Shown: positions 9,425 through 19,299, counted from the stretch's first letter. The stretch is DNA of 64,000 bases from Clostridiaceae bacterium (GCA_910575435.1 CAJTGI010000004.1:267095-331094); one strand, 5' to 3'. Numbers and translations: made by a program. The notes: a model not told the origin generated them from the sequence alone.

Positions 9425-9485
9425 CCCTGCGCGTCCTAGAGCTCAATCATACCATATTACCTTTATTTCATCAAAGGCGATGTAC

Positions 9486-10127
9486 TCACCCCTCTTTATT
9501 CCCTGTAAGGGAAAACAAAACCCACTTTGCAATATTCACCGCATGATCTCCGATACGTTCAAAATACTTAGCGATCATCAACAGGTCAATCGCATACTCC
9601 CCGTCAGTTTCGGGCTTGCTGAAAAGTTCGATTAGTATTTTCTTGATTTTATCAAAAAAAGAATCCACAACATCATCATAATCAATGACTGCTTTTGCCA
9701 TCTCCATATCCCTCTTCACAAAGGCATCTATGCTATCTGTTACCATTTTGATAACGGCAACCGACATACCGTGGATAATTTGTGTATCGTCGGTGGCGTG
9801 GATATTGGCTAATGTGATAATTTCCGCTATGTCTGCGGACTGATCTCCAATTCTTGCCATGTCTGTCACCATTTTCAGCGCAGACGATACAACTCGCAAA
9901 TCTTTTGCCACGGGCTGCTGCTGCAAGAGCAGCTTTAGACACATGGTTTCAATTTCGCGCTCCTTGTGGTCTATCTGAACAGAGAGATCGGGAACAGCCT
10001 TTGCAAGTGCGGGATTCCCCTCTGTCAGAGCTTTTGCGGACTTGGCTATCGCATTTTCACAAAAAGCCCCCATTGTAATCAACTCTTTTTTTAGTATATC
10101 TAACTGTTCATCAAATATAAGGCGCAT
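9486..10127 (-). CDS. phoU: PhoU phosphate transport regulator
   Basis: A 213-aa, all-helical protein built of two PhoU repeats. The first is [20 protein letters not shown] and onward, with the metal-binding type segment VVSSALKMVTDMARIGDQSADI. The second has LLMIAKYFERIGDHAVNIAKW. E/DxxxD motifs (RIGDQSADI, RIGDHAVNI) match the family. PhoU links the Pst transporter to the PhoR kinase and is a negative regulator of the Pho response. Its ATG overlaps the pstB stop by one base (TAATG), so translation is probably coupled. Confidence 0.94.
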   Translation of the reverse strand: MRLIFDEQLDILKKELITMGAFCENAIAKSAKALTEGNPALAKAVPDLSVQIDHKEREIETMCLKLLLQQQPVAKDLRVVSSALKMVTDMARIGDQSADIAEIITLANIHATDDTQIIHGMSVAVIKMVTDSIDAFVKRDMEMAKAVIDYDDVVDSFFDKIKKILIELFSKPETDGEYAIDLLMIAKYFERIGDHAVNIAKWVLFSLTGNKEG

Positions 10128-10876
10128 TATCCAAACCTCCCCGTAATATAGTCCTCCGTCCGCTTATCCCGCGGCATGGAGAATAATTTTTCCGTCTCTC
10201 CAAATTCAACCATTTCCCCCAGCAGGAAAAACGCTGTCCTGTCGGAAATCCGGAGTGCCTGCTGCATATTATGTGTCACAATGATAATGGTATAGTCCTT
10301 TTTTAATTCTGCGGCAAGTTCCTCTACCTTTGCTGTAGAAATCGGGTCAAGTGCGCTGGTCGGTTCGTCCATCAGTAAAACTTCCGGTTCCACCGCCAAA
10401 GCCCGGGCAATGCAAAGCCGCTGCTGCTGGCCGCCCGACATACCGAGAGCGGATTTTTTCAGCCTGTCTTTTACCTCGTCCCAAATTGCCGCCCCCATTA
10501 AGGAACGCTCTACAATTTCGTCCAATGCAGCCTTGGAACGAATACCATGTGTCCTTGGGCCAAAAGCGATATTGTCATAAATGCTCATAGGGAACGGGTT
10601 CGGTTTCTGGAATACCATTCCCACACGTTTACGCAGCAGGTTAATATCCATAGTTCCATAAATATCTTCGCCATCTAAGCGGATATTTCCTTTCATATGG
10701 CAGCCCTCCACCAAATCGTTCATTCGGTTCAGTGTTTTCAGCAATGTGGATTTCCCGCAGCCCGACGGGCCGATCAGCGCAGTAATTTCATGTTCCTGAA
10801 AAGCCATATTTATTTTTTTCAAGGCCTGAAAATTTCCATAGAATAAATCCAAATCCTCCACCATGATTTTATCCAT
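10127..10876 (-). CDS. pstB: Phosphate ABC transporter ATP-binding protein PstB
   Basis: A typical 249-aa PstB. Walker A is GPSGCGKST (36-44), the ABC signature MSGGQQQRL and Walker [13 protein letters not shown], with the switch His in [10 protein letters not shown]. The conserved PstB segment [20 protein letters not shown] is present. It energises uptake of inorganic phosphate through PstC-PstA. The start overlaps the pstA end by eight bases and the stop overlaps the phoU start. Confidence 0.96.
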   Translation of the reverse strand: MDKIMVEDLDLFYGNFQALKKINMAFQEHEITALIGPSGCGKSTLLKTLNRMNDLVEGCHMKGNIRLDGEDIYGTMDINLLRKRVGMVFQKPNPFPMSIYDNIAFGPRTHGIRSKAALDEIVERSLMGAAIWDEVKDRLKKSALGMSGGQQQRLCIARALAVEPEVLLMDEPTSALDPISTAKVEELAAELKKDYTIIIVTHNMQQALRISDRTAFFLLGEMVEFGETEKLFSMPRDKRTEDYITGRFG

Positions 10877-11747
10877 CTATATTTACACCTCCCTGTCTGC
10901 CTCCTATCTTTTTCGCTACAAACCCGGAAAGTCCATTAATCAGAACGACAACAACCAATAATACAACCGCAGTTGCGTAAGTTTGCCTGATATACAGCCC
11001 CTCGCCCGAAATGGAATACATATGGACGGATAAGGTTCTTGCCGAAGAAAAAATGCTTGTTGCTATTTCCGCAACGGTTCCGGCAGTAAAGATCAGTGCC
11101 GCCGATTCTCCAACAATACGCCCGATTCCAAGAATAACGCCGGACAAAATACCCGGAACGGCACAGGGCAAGACAATAGAGAATACGGTTCGCAATTTCC
11201 CGGCTCCAAGTCCAAAGCTGCCCTCACGATAACTGTCGGGGACACTTCGCAAGGCTTCTTCCGTTGTCCGCATAATCAGCGGCAGAATCATAATGCTTAA
11301 AGTCAAAGCCCCGGATAATAAAGACAATCCCATGCCAAGATATTTTACAAAGAACAGGGAACCAAACAAACCATAAACGATTGACGGAATCCCGGACAAT
11401 GTTTCTGCGGTAATCCCTACGATAGATATCAGTCTGTTCCCCCGCCTCGCATATTCTGTCAGATAAATTGCAGCGCCAATGCCTACGGGAACCGCAAACA
11501 ACAGGGAAAGCAGCGTTATAAACAATGTATTGATAAGTGCCGGAAGCAGGGACACATTTTCGGTACTATATTTGCTCTTAAATAATTCCAGCGTTATATT
11601 TGGAATCCCTTTTATCAGTATGTATGCAATAATAAAAACAAGCGCAAGCATTGTTATCAATGCGGCAAGGCATACAGAAAGAAACAAAAAGAAAGATTTT
11701 GGATCGTGCCTGTATGCGGTCCATTGCCGTTTTAGATTGCCAATCAT
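10869..11747 (-). CDS. pstA: Phosphate ABC transporter permease PstA
   Basis: A 292-aa membrane permease with about six transmembrane helices and the binding-protein-dependent transport (EAA) loop at about 190-215 ([20 protein letters not shown]), which docks onto PstB. It is followed by [20 protein letters not shown], typical for PstA. The start ATG abuts the pstC stop (TAAATG), and the 3' end overlaps pstB. Confidence 0.95.
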   Translation of the reverse strand: MIGNLKRQWTAYRHDPKSFFLFLSVCLAALITMLALVFIIAYILIKGIPNITLELFKSKYSTENVSLLPALINTLFITLLSLLFAVPVGIGAAIYLTEYARRGNRLISIVGITAETLSGIPSIVYGLFGSLFFVKYLGMGLSLLSGALTLSIMILPLIMRTTEEALRSVPDSYREGSFGLGAGKLRTVFSIVLPCAVPGILSGVILGIGRIVGESAALIFTAGTVAEIATSIFSSARTLSVHMYSISGEGLYIRQTYATAVVLLVVVVLINGLSGFVAKKIGGRQGGVNIDG

Positions 11748-12596
11748 TTATTTCCTCCTCCTTTTGAGCATGGAAAGGGACAGATTAATCATAAGAATGA
11801 AGATAAACAGGACAACCGCCGTACCAATTAACGCTTCACGGTGCAAATCTGTGGAATATCCCATTTCCAGCACAATGTTTGTAGTCAGTGTCCGAACGCC
11901 GGAAAGCATACTGCCCGGAATGACAGCTTGATTTCCGGCAACCATCATAACCGCCATTGTTTCACCAACTGCCCGCCCGATTCCCAGTACAACTCCCGCA
12001 AAGATACCACTCTTCGCAGCAGGAAGCACTGCAAGAAAGACGCTTCTTTCGTGGGAAGCCCCAAGAGCAAGCCCTCCCTCATAGTAGTTTTCCGGAACTG
12101 CCCGGATTGAAGTTTCGGAAACGCTGACAATGGTAGGTAAAATCATCAGTCCCAATAAGATAGAAGCCGTCAGAACACTCATACCGCGTCCGCCAAAGGT
12201 TTCCCGTATAAGAGGCACTAAGACTACCAATCCGAAAAAGCCGTACACAACCGACGGAATCCCTGCCATCAGATTAACAGCAGATTTCAAGGGCGTATAA
12301 ATATGTTTCGGCGCAAACCTTGCCATGAATACCGCTGTCAATATTCCAGTCGGAACGCCAATCAGCAATGCCCCGGCAGTCACATAAAGCGAGCCGATAA
12401 TCATAGGAAAAATCCCATAAAGATTACTTGCCGGCTTCCACTTCGCACCCATCAGAAACTTGAAAATACCTATTTCTCTTATCGCCGGAATACCACTTGC
12501 AAGCAGAAATATGCAGATTAGTATGACTGCTGCTATGGAAACGAGGGCTGAGAAGAAAAAAAGCAACTTCATTACTTTTTCTTTTATATGCATCAT
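11748..12596 (-). CDS. pstC: Phosphate ABC transporter permease PstC
   Basis: A permease of about 282 aa that pairs with PstA. It has an N-terminal TM (LLFFFSALVSIAAVILICIF) and five further TMs. The EAA-like loop is YYEGGLALGASHERSVFLAV, followed by GIFAGVVLGIGRAVGETMAV. The start at 12596 is preferred because GGAG (12604-12607) lies 7 bases upstream; the ATG at 12602 would sit directly on that site. It lies 53 bases after pstS in the same operon. Confidence 0.94.
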   Translation of the reverse strand: MMHIKEKVMKLLFFFSALVSIAAVILICIFLLASGIPAIREIGIFKFLMGAKWKPASNLYGIFPMIIGSLYVTAGALLIGVPTGILTAVFMARFAPKHIYTPLKSAVNLMAGIPSVVYGFFGLVVLVPLIRETFGGRGMSVLTASILLGLMILPTIVSVSETSIRAVPENYYEGGLALGASHERSVFLAVLPAAKSGIFAGVVLGIGRAVGETMAVMMVAGNQAVIPGSMLSGVRTLTTNIVLEMGYSTDLHREALIGTAVVLFIFILMINLSLSMLKRRRK

Positions 12597-12649
12597 AATC
12601 ATGCTCCTTGTAAAAAGGCGGCGACTTTACCACCGCAGCCCTGCAAGTC

Positions 12650-13543
12650 TTACTTTGATATTTCGCTCCAGGTAGCAGCATTCCCTGTAAAAATATCGTT
12701 CACCTGCTCACTTGTCAGACTGTTTATGGGACAGTCATTATTTACAATTACCGTGATACCGTCCATTGCAATTACAGTGGAAGTCAGCCCTTTTTCCTTT
12801 TCTGAATCTTTCAATTCGCGGGAAGCCATACCTATATCGCAAGTTCCGTCTATTGCGTCAGACATGCCAGTGGAAGAATCACTTTGCTGTATCTCAATCG
12901 CGACGCCCGGATTTTTTTCAAGATAGGCTTCTTTGAGCTTTTCCATAACCGGGGTGACGGAACTGGAACCCGCTATCACAATTTTCCCTGAATCCATTTT
13001 CCCGTTGTAGCTTTCTGCGTCTGATGCAGAAATATATCCATTCGCTTCAATCACCCCTTGGCCGTCCGCACTCATTATGAAGTCGATAAAATCCTGCGCC
13101 GTATCGCTTAAACCGTCTCTCGTTGCAATGTTAAAAGGACGGGCAATCTTGTAGGTGCCATCTTTGATATTTTCGACCGTTGCTTCGCAGCCGTCAATTT
13201 GAACCGCCTTTACAGTATCGTTCACGGAACCAAGAGAAATATATCCGATAGAATATAAATCTCCGGTAACGGTTGTCATCATAACAGACGTAGAATTTGT
13301 AACAGCGGCGGTATCTGCTGTATAATCAATTTTTTCTCCCGCTTCATTTTTCTGTTCGATTCCAAACAGTTCTATGAATGCGCCGCGGGTTCCCGATCCA
13401 TCTTCACGGGTGAGTACATTGATCTCTCTAGCTTTGTCAAATTTGACGGAGCCGCCCTCGTCCTTATTGCCGCACCCCGCTAATGCAGATAGCAATAAAG
13501 CACTTACAAGGGCAATTGCTAAACATTTCTTTGATGTTTTCAT
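12650..13543 (-). CDS. pstS: Phosphate-binding lipoprotein PstS
   Basis: A 297-aa lipoprotein with a signal peptide and lipobox LSALAGC (Cys24), placing it on the outer face of the membrane. Phosphate-ligand motifs are recognisable: TREDGSGTRGAFIELFG in the first half and IVIAGSSSVTPVMEKL followed by IQQSDSSTGMSDAIDGTCDIGMASR in the second. The two halves appear in the order seen in other short Clostridia PstS proteins. AAAGGAG precedes the ATG. It is the first gene of the pst-pho operon and the most likely target of the candidate Pho box upstream. Confidence 0.95.
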   Translation of the reverse strand: MKTSKKCLAIALVSALLLSALAGCGNKDEGGSVKFDKAREINVLTREDGSGTRGAFIELFGIEQKNEAGEKIDYTADTAAVTNSTSVMMTTVTGDLYSIGYISLGSVNDTVKAVQIDGCEATVENIKDGTYKIARPFNIATRDGLSDTAQDFIDFIMSADGQGVIEANGYISASDAESYNGKMDSGKIVIAGSSSVTPVMEKLKEAYLEKNPGVAIEIQQSDSSTGMSDAIDGTCDIGMASRELKDSEKEKGLTSTVIAMDGITVIVNNDCPINSLTSEQVNDIFTGNAATWSEISK

Positions 13544-13630
13544 TTTGTAGTTCTCCTTTGCTTTTTTGTTGTTTCTTGAAGTTTACGGTTATATCATACA
13601 GGAGAAAAATCAAATCCAATATCGCAGCAT

Positions 13631-13647
13631 TGTAAAATTGATGTAAA
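13631..13647 (-). promoter_or_regulatory. Candidate Pho box upstream of pstS
   Basis: On the minus strand two TTTACA hexamers (13631-13636 and 13642-13647) are spaced exactly 11 bases apart, as in Firmicutes PhoP sites (TTAACA-like repeats, one helical turn apart). A -10-like TATGAT lies downstream at 13593-13598. Only two repeats are clear. Confidence 0.5.
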
Positions 13648-13747
13648 GTTTCTAACGAACTAAAACTAATCAAAAAGCGCATTGGGTGAAAAGCCCGGGA
13701 AAAAATAAAATGATATAATGTGAACATCAAATATAGGAGGTGCTGCA

Positions 13748-14677
13748 ATGCACGCATATGAAGCAATCGAACAATCCTTGACTTTTATCGAGGAACACCT
13801 GGCTAAAGAAATTTCAACAGAAGAACTGGCAAATACTGTCGGTCTGTCCCCCTTTTATTTTCAGCGCTTGTTCAAGCGGCTGGTAAATAAACCGGTTCAG
13901 GAATATGTGAAGCTCCGCCGTTTGGCAAAGGTTATTGAAAATCTGAAAAGTAACGAGCAGAGAATTCTTGACGTTGCCTTAGACTATGGATTTTCCAGCC
14001 ATGCTAATTTTACGCGAGTTTTCAAGGAAACGTACGGAATCACACCTGAAAAGTACAGGAGGGAACTTCCAATGCTCAATACATTCGAAAGACCGGAAAT
14101 TTCAATGAATTACATTTTGATTGACGAGGGGATTCCGTTGATGGCAGGAAATATCGTTTTAGAAATTCAAAAAAAGACGTTGGAAAAAAAGGAAATGTAT
14201 TTCGGCTTGGAAACGGACGTTCGCATTTCCGAACAACTACCGGTTGGTGAAAGCACAGGTATAGATGTGCCAGGACAACTTTGGAAGCGCTACCATATGG
14301 AGAAGGCTTCCATCGCAGGCTATCTAAATACTACTGTAGAAATGGGAATGTCTCATACGGAAGGCACTGCGCAAAACCTTTTCACTTATTTTGCAGGCGG
14401 ACTTGTTCAAAAGATTCCGGATCGGCTGCAGGATGGTTTTGTTAGGAGAGAACTCTCGGCAGGAGAATATATTGTTTGCAGAGTCGAAGCAGAAAATTTT
14501 GAGGATTTGGTAACGGTTGCTTTAGACCAGACCAACAAATACCTTTTTGGTATATGGCTGCCCAACCACAATTTAACCACGGAGCCTTTCTCTGCAGAAA
14601 AGTACTATCGTGACTCAGAGGATATGGCTTGTATGGAAGTTTGGGTCAAGCCCCTGCCACTGAAAAATAAAAGCTAA
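13748..14677 (+). CDS. AraC-family regulator with GyrI-like effector-binding domain
   Basis: The first 105 residues hold two helix-turn-helix motifs of AraC type (ISTEELANTVGLSPFYFQRL and ILDVALDYGFSSHANFTRVF ... ITPEKYR). Residues from about 120 to 309 match the GyrI-like small-molecule/AraC_E_bind fold (YFGLETDVRIS ... GIWLPNHNLTT ... SEDMACMEVWVKPL). This resembles Rob/BmrR-type multidrug sensors. AGGAGG lies 7 bases before the ATG, and a TATAAT is seen at about 13713. It is divergent from pstS; a direct role in phosphate control is not indicated. The ligand is unknown. Confidence 0.88.
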   Translation: MHAYEAIEQSLTFIEEHLAKEISTEELANTVGLSPFYFQRLFKRLVNKPVQEYVKLRRLAKVIENLKSNEQRILDVALDYGFSSHANFTRVFKETYGITPEKYRRELPMLNTFERPEISMNYILIDEGIPLMAGNIVLEIQKKTLEKKEMYFGLETDVRISEQLPVGESTGIDVPGQLWKRYHMEKASIAGYLNTTVEMGMSHTEGTAQNLFTYFAGGLVQKIPDRLQDGFVRRELSAGEYIVCRVEAENFEDLVTVALDQTNKYLFGIWLPNHNLTTEPFSAEKYYRDSEDMACMEVWVKPLPLKNKS

Positions 14678-14699
14678 GCATCAATGTCTCTAAAATGCC

Positions 14700-14734
14700 C
14701 CAAGGGACACTTCGCATAAGGAAGTGTCCCTTGG
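14700..14734. terminator. Bidirectional hairpin terminator between the araC-type gene and leuS
   Basis: A perfect 14-bp stem (CCAAGGGACACTTC with GAAGTGTCCCTTGG) around a 7-base loop lies between two convergent genes. The T-run is weak on both sides. Confidence 0.65.
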
Positions 14735-14748
14735 CATACCCACCTTCT

Positions 14749-17166
14749 TTATTTCATCACGATATTCACGATCCGACCGGGCACGTAAATCTCCTTCACC
14801 ACATTGCCGGAAAGCCTGTCTCCCAGCGCCTCCTTGGCCCTGGCAAGCACATCCTCCTTAGGATCCTCCTTGCCAATGTTTAACGTGGTCTTGGTCTTTC
14901 CGTTAATCTGCACGGCAATCTCCACCGTAGCCTCCACCGTCTTGGCCTCCTCATATTCCGGCCAAGGCTGCTCATATAATTTGCCGGTCTCTCCCAGCCT
15001 CTCCCACAGTTCTTCCGTGATATGAGGCGCCACCGGATTCAGCAGAAGGAGGAGCGTCTTATATTCCCCCTTTGTCAGGGCATCTTTCTTATAAAAATCA
15101 TTAATCAGCGTCATCATAGCCGCAATGGCGGTATTGAATTTCAGATTCTCGAAATCACTGCTCACCTTCTTGATGGTCTGGTGCATCTTAATCTCCAGTT
15201 CCTTGGAGTAGCCCTCCTCGTCAGTGAGCATGTCCTGCAGCTTCCAAACCCTCTCTAGGAAACGGCGGCATCCCTTCACTCCATCTTCTGACCAGGATGC
15301 ACTCAGGTCAAAGGCGCCGATAAACATCTCATAAGTTCTCAGGGTATCTGCACCGTAATCCCTGACGATATCATCAGGATTTACTACATTGCCCCGGGAC
15401 TTGCTCATCTTCTCCCCATTCTCCCCCAGGATCATTCCGTGGGAGGTACGCTTCTGATAAGGCTCCGATGTGGGAACCACCTTCTGGTCGTGCAGGAACT
15501 TGTGCCAGAAGCGGGAATAGAGAAGATGCAGGGTAGTATGCTCCATTCCCCCGTTGTACCAATCTACCGGAAGCCAGTAGTCCAAAGCCTCCTTGCTGGC
15601 CAAAGCCTCCCTGTTGTCCGGGTCGGTATAGCGGAGGAAGTACCAGGAAGATCCCGCCCACTGGGGCATGGTGTCCGTCTCCCGCTCAGCCGGCCCGCCG
15701 CAGCAGGGACAAGTGGTATTGACCCAATCCGTCATGGCCGCCAGGGGCGACTCTCCATTGTCTGTAGGCATGTAGCTGTCCACCTCCGGGAGTACCAGGG
15801 GCAGTTCACTCTCATCGATCGGCTGGAAGCCACACTTTTCACAATGCACAATGGGAATAGGCTCTCCCCAATATCTCTGGCGGGAGAACACCCAATCCCT
15901 CAGTTTATAATTCACCTTTCTATTTCCAATGCCCTTCTCCGTCATAAAGTCCTTGACCTTTTCCTTGGCATCCTCCACGCTGAGTCCGGTCAGGAATCCG
16001 GAATTGACCATCTGCCCCGTAGCCACATCGGTAAAGGCAGCCTCGTCAATGTTCACCGGCCCTTCCTTTCCTTCCACTACCTGGATCATGGGCAGCCCGA
16101 ACTTCTTCGCAAACTCCCAGTCCCTGTCATCGTGGGCTGGCACCGCCATAATCGCGCCAGTGCCGTATGTCATCAGCACATAGTCAGAAATCCAGATAGG
16201 AATCCGGGTGTCATTGATGGGATTGACGGCCTCAAGCCCACCCAGCACCACGCCAGTCTTTTCCTTAGCCAGTTCCGTGCGCTCGAAGTCAGACTTTTTC
16301 CCAGCCATCTCCCGATAAGCCTGAATCTCATCCCAGTTTGTAATCTCATCTTTGTATTTATCAATCAGCGGGTGTTCCGGGGAAACTACCATGTAGGTAG
16401 CGCCAAACAAGGTATCCGGCCTGGTGGTGTACACCCGAAGCTTGTCCTCCTTCCCCGCAATGGAGAAATCTACCTCCGCTCCCTCGGAGCGTCCAATCCA
16501 ATTGCGCTGGGAAGTCTTGACCCGCTCAATGTAGTCCACATCCTTCAATCCCTCCAGCAGCTTGTCCGCATAATTTGTGATTTTCAGCATCCACTCGCTC
16601 TTTACCTTGCGAACCACCTCGGAGCCGCACCGCTCGCACACCCCGTTTACCACTTCTTCGTTGGCAAGCCCAACCTTGCAGGAAGTGCACCAGTTGATGG
16701 GCATTTCCTTCTTATATGCCAGCCCCTCCTTGAAGAGCTTTAGAAAAATCCACTGGGTCCATTTATAATATTCCGGATCCGTGGTATTAATCTCCCTGTC
16801 CCAGTCAAAGGAATATCCCAGAGAATGCAACTGCTCCTTGAAGCGAACCACGTTATTCTTGGTCACGATCTTTGGGTGAATCTTATTCTTGATCGCATAA
16901 TTCTCCGTAGGCAGGCCAAAGGCATCCCATCCCATGGGATACAATACATTATATCCCTGCATGCGGCGCTTGCGGGCCACGATATCCAGGGCGGTATAAG
17001 GCCTGGGATGTCCCACGTGAAGCCCCTGCCCTGAGGGATAGGGAAACTCCACCAGCGCATAAAACTTCGGCTTGGCGTAGTCATTTTCCGTCCGGAATGC
17101 CTTCTCCTCGTCCCAGATCTTCTGCCACTTCTTCTCCACCGTGTGATGATTATACTTTTCTGCCAT
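14749..17166 (-). CDS. leuS: Leucyl-tRNA synthetase
   Basis: A class I aminoacyl-tRNA synthetase of 805 aa, the normal bacterial size. The HIGH motif appears as HVGH (50-53, in [11 protein letters not shown]), and KMSKS in [12 protein letters not shown]. Between them lie the CP1 editing domain ([25 protein letters not shown]) and paired CxxC zinc-ligand-like motifs (CTSCK, CERC). The anticodon-binding and C-terminal domains complete it. The start at 17166 is chosen because GAGG lies 6 bases upstream; an in-frame ATG at 17286 overlaps the promoter -10 and cannot be used. Confidence 0.97.
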   Translation of the reverse strand: MAEKYNHHTVEKKWQKIWDEEKAFRTENDYAKPKFYALVEFPYPSGQGLHVGHPRPYTALDIVARKRRMQGYNVLYPMGWDAFGLPTENYAIKNKIHPKIVTKNNVVRFKEQLHSLGYSFDWDREINTTDPEYYKWTQWIFLKLFKEGLAYKKEMPINWCTSCKVGLANEEVVNGVCERCGSEVVRKVKSEWMLKITNYADKLLEGLKDVDYIERVKTSQRNWIGRSEGAEVDFSIAGKEDKLRVYTTRPDTLFGATYMVVSPEHPLIDKYKDEITNWDEIQAYREMAGKKSDFERTELAKEKTGVVLGGLEAVNPINDTRIPIWISDYVLMTYGTGAIMAVPAHDDRDWEFAKKFGLPMIQVVEGKEGPVNIDEAAFTDVATGQMVNSGFLTGLSVEDAKEKVKDFMTEKGIGNRKVNYKLRDWVFSRQRYWGEPIPIVHCEKCGFQPIDESELPLVLPEVDSYMPTDNGESPLAAMTDWVNTTCPCCGGPAERETDTMPQWAGSSWYFLRYTDPDNREALASKEALDYWLPVDWYNGGMEHTTLHLLYSRFWHKFLHDQKVVPTSEPYQKRTSHGMILGENGEKMSKSRGNVVNPDDIVRDYGADTLRTYEMFIGAFDLSASWSEDGVKGCRRFLERVWKLQDMLTDEEGYSKELEIKMHQTIKKVSSDFENLKFNTAIAAMMTLINDFYKKDALTKGEYKTLLLLLNPVAPHITEELWERLGETGKLYEQPWPEYEEAKTVEATVEIAVQINGKTKTTLNIGKEDPKEDVLARAKEALGDRLSGNVVKEIYVPGRIVNIVMK

Positions 17167-17284
17167 GCTTAACCTCATTTCTGCAAAGCGAACTCCCTTC
17201 ACTTTGGCTTTTCTGCTACATAAATAACTAATTTTTTTCTTCCATGAAAAAGGCACTGCAACACCAAACATCGCAGTAACTTTC

Positions 17285-17312
17285 ATTTTACTATATTCCC
17301 AAGATTTGTCAA
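17285..17312 (-). promoter_or_regulatory. leuS promoter
   Basis: TTGACA (17307-17312), a 16-base spacer and TAAAAT (17285-17290) on the minus strand. The leader of about 110 bases shows no T-box specifier/antiterminator arrangement that I can recognise. Confidence 0.7.
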
Positions 17313-17316
17313 CTTC

Positions 17317-17364
17317 CAGCCCATTGAAACTATGGAAACACAGCCCATTGAAACCATGGAAATC
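17317..17364. repeat. Two 24-bp tandem direct repeats just upstream of the leuS promoter
   Basis: CAGCCCATTGAAACTATGGA (17317 onward) recurs at 17341 with single-base changes, period 24. It sits immediately upstream of the -35 box, in the position of an activator or repressor site. The rest of the roughly 400-base gap to the next gene (up to 17730) holds only a piece of a dispersed repeat at about 17555-17612. Confidence 0.7.
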
Positions 17365-17554
17365 AATTTGCCTCGCTAGGTGCCCAGCAAAGCAAATCTT
17401 CCGCTAAAAAACCGCAAGTATAAGCTGCGCGTATACTTTGTTGTCTGGCGGCGTGTCCAGGCTTCTCTTTTCAGGATGCTGTAATTTCAAACTGCCATCA
17501 TGCTGCAAACACAAATATAGCGTGAATAGGAAAAGCATATGTGATATACTATTT

Positions 17555-17612
17555 CTATTCACAGCGTAAGAAAGACACTCTCCCGTCAAGTTTACTTGCA
17601 GAGAGCAATCAT
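17555..17612 (+). repeat. Partial copy of the TATTCACAG dispersed repeat
   Basis: CTATTCACAG at 17555-17564 is followed by GAAAGACACT and then a CTCTC...GAGAG hairpin enclosing CGTCAAGTTTACTTGC. The copy at 31317-31380 has the same layout (CTATTCACAG, GAAAGATACT, then a CTGTCTC...GAGACAG hairpin enclosing GTCAAGCTTGCTTGC). Confidence 0.55.
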
Positions 17613-17730
17613 GTGAAAAATACATTTTATATACAGCAAACCATGTTTGCTTTGAAAATATTGTGCCTACGGCATTGCGCATTACATGCGCATTCAAATT
17701 TGCAGGCACTGGAAAGGCATAGGTATTTCT

Positions 17731-18636
17731 ATGAAAAAACTTCAAATTCCCTCCCGGGACGGATATCCCCTGTCTCTCCGCATCTTTGAAACAGATAAGG
17801 CGTCAAAGGCGGTCATCCAAATTATACACGGAATGGAGGAACATCAAGAACGCTACCAGGATTTTGCCCGTTTCCTGAATGAACAGGGCTTCCTCGTGGT
17901 TACATCTAATCTGAGGGGCCATGGAGCAGAAGTGCCTCATGAAGATTTGGGATATTTTAAAGAGAAAAATGGCTACCGGGAACTAGTTCATGACCAGATT
18001 TATATCCGAGCCTTGATCCGCAACCGATACCCAGACCTCCCCGTATACCTTTTCGCCCATTCCATGGGAACCATCATTGCCAGGGTGCTATTGCAGACCC
18101 AGTCAAAGCACTACGAAAAAGTGGTGCTGTCCGGCTATCCAAACTATCAGGCACACACAGCGCTGGGCATTTTCTGCTCTGCCGCCATCCGCACCCTGCG
18201 GGGCCCCAGATACAAATCCAAGTTTTTACAGAAATCCAGCGTGGGCACTTTCAATCAGTCCATTATAAATCCAAAGACGGATAGCGACTGGATATGCGCC
18301 AACGAGGAGGCAGTAGAAAAATACCTGAGCGATCCCAACTGCGGCATAGGCTTTACCTGCTCCGCATTCAATGACCTCTTCCATCTGGTGATGATGATGC
18401 ACAAATCTGTCAACTACCGCAACGTATACAAGGACATGCCCATCCTCTGCCTTCGCGGGGAAGATGACCCCTGCACCGGCGGGGAGAAGGGCTCGAAAGA
18501 TTCCATTGACGTGCTGGTAAGAGCCGGCTTCGACTCCGTCCAAGAGATTTGCTATCCCGGCATGCGCCATGAAATCCTCAATGAAGCGGAGCATCATCAA
18601 GTATACGAAGATGTGGCCAATTTCTACCTGGGTTAA
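17731..18636 (+). CDS. Alpha/beta hydrolase, monoglyceride lipase/lysophospholipase-like
   Basis: About 301 aa of serine hydrolase of the Hydrolase_4 type. The nucleophile elbow is AHSMGT with Ser111. The oxyanion segment is IIHGMEEHQERY (about 31-42), followed by the conserved NLRGHG. The likely acid is in CLRGEDDPC and the catalytic His in GMRHEIL near the end. No signal peptide is seen, so it is cytoplasmic. The start at 17731 fits the family N-terminus (MKKLQIPSRDG); an in-frame ATG at 17686 would add an unusual Cys/Arg-rich extension. The substrate is not determined; a monoacylglycerol or similar ester is likely. Confidence 0.85.
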   Translation: MKKLQIPSRDGYPLSLRIFETDKASKAVIQIIHGMEEHQERYQDFARFLNEQGFLVVTSNLRGHGAEVPHEDLGYFKEKNGYRELVHDQIYIRALIRNRYPDLPVYLFAHSMGTIIARVLLQTQSKHYEKVVLSGYPNYQAHTALGIFCSAAIRTLRGPRYKSKFLQKSSVGTFNQSIINPKTDSDWICANEEAVEKYLSDPNCGIGFTCSAFNDLFHLVMMMHKSVNYRNVYKDMPILCLRGEDDPCTGGEKGSKDSIDVLVRAGFDSVQEICYPGMRHEILNEAEHHQVYEDVANFYLG

Positions 18637-18641
18637 AAGAG

Positions 18642-18708
18642 AATGCCATCCCAACAAAAATCTTCCCTCCCAAGAATTTGCAGGGAAGATTTTTGTCGGG
18701 ATGGCATT
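18642..18708. terminator. Long bidirectional terminator
   Basis: An almost perfect 27-bp inverted repeat (18642-18668 with 18682-18708), with A-rich and T-rich arms, sits between the convergent hydrolase and PAP2 genes. Confidence 0.85.
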
Positions 18709-18726
18709 GCAATATAGCGAAACACT

Positions 18727-19299
18727 CTAGATGAAGTGAAAAAGCACATTTGCCAAGATTCCGAACAATATGCCCACCACCCCGCCAGCAATCACATCCT
18801 TCGGAAAATGCACGCCCGAAATCACCCGCAGAATGCCCAGCATGATGCCCGCCAATCCCAAGCCGATACATGCCTCTGGATAATAATGCCCCACGGTCAC
18901 CGCAATCACGAAAATCGAGAATACATGCCTGCTGGGAAAAGACTTCCCCAGCGTCTTTTTGGGAATCAGGGGTTCAAACCCATACAATTCGTAAGGCCGC
19001 TTGGCATTATATACGCTTCTGAAAACGCTTACCGCCACAAAGGAAATTGCCGGCACCAGCACCAGCACTCCCAGTTCCCGCCACTGGGACAGGAGTATCC
19101 TACCCAATATGGTGGCGGCATAGCAAATGGCAGCGCAGAGGGAAATCAGCTTCCCCATCACCCTCCACACCGCCGTATTATCCTCGTCCGAGCCAATCAT
19201 CTGAAAAATCTTTTCATAGGTTTCCTTCTGCATCATCTGTTCTATTTCTCCTATCTGCTCCCAGACACTGCCTCTCCTGAACTTGACAATCTCCGGCAT
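18727..19299 (-). CDS. PAP2-superfamily membrane phosphatase
   Basis: 190 aa with about five transmembrane helices. The three PAP2 signature motifs are present: NAKRPYELYG (motif 1), KSFPSRHVFS (motif 2, catalytic His) and SGVHFPKDVIAG (motif 3). Such enzymes dephosphorylate lipid phosphates such as undecaprenyl pyrophosphate or phosphatidic acid on the outer face of the membrane. The ATG directly follows the aspS stop (TAGATG) with AGAGGA as ribosome site, so it is co-transcribed with aspS. Confidence 0.87.
   Translation of the reverse strand: MPEIVKFRRGSVWEQIGEIEQMMQKETYEKIFQMIGSDEDNTAVWRVMGKLISLCAAICYAATILGRILLSQWRELGVLVLVPAISFVAVSVFRSVYNAKRPYELYGFEPLIPKKTLGKSFPSRHVFSIFVIAVTVGHYYPEACIGLGLAGIMLGILRVISGVHFPKDVIAGGVVGILFGILANVLFHFI

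Noticed and set aside
15439..16743. 434-codon open frame on the plus strand
   Set aside because: Antisense shadow of leuS, whose motifs are unambiguous.
17167..17284. T-box riboswitch leader for leuS
   Set aside because: The leader is only about 110 bases and I see no T-box sequence or terminator/antiterminator pair.
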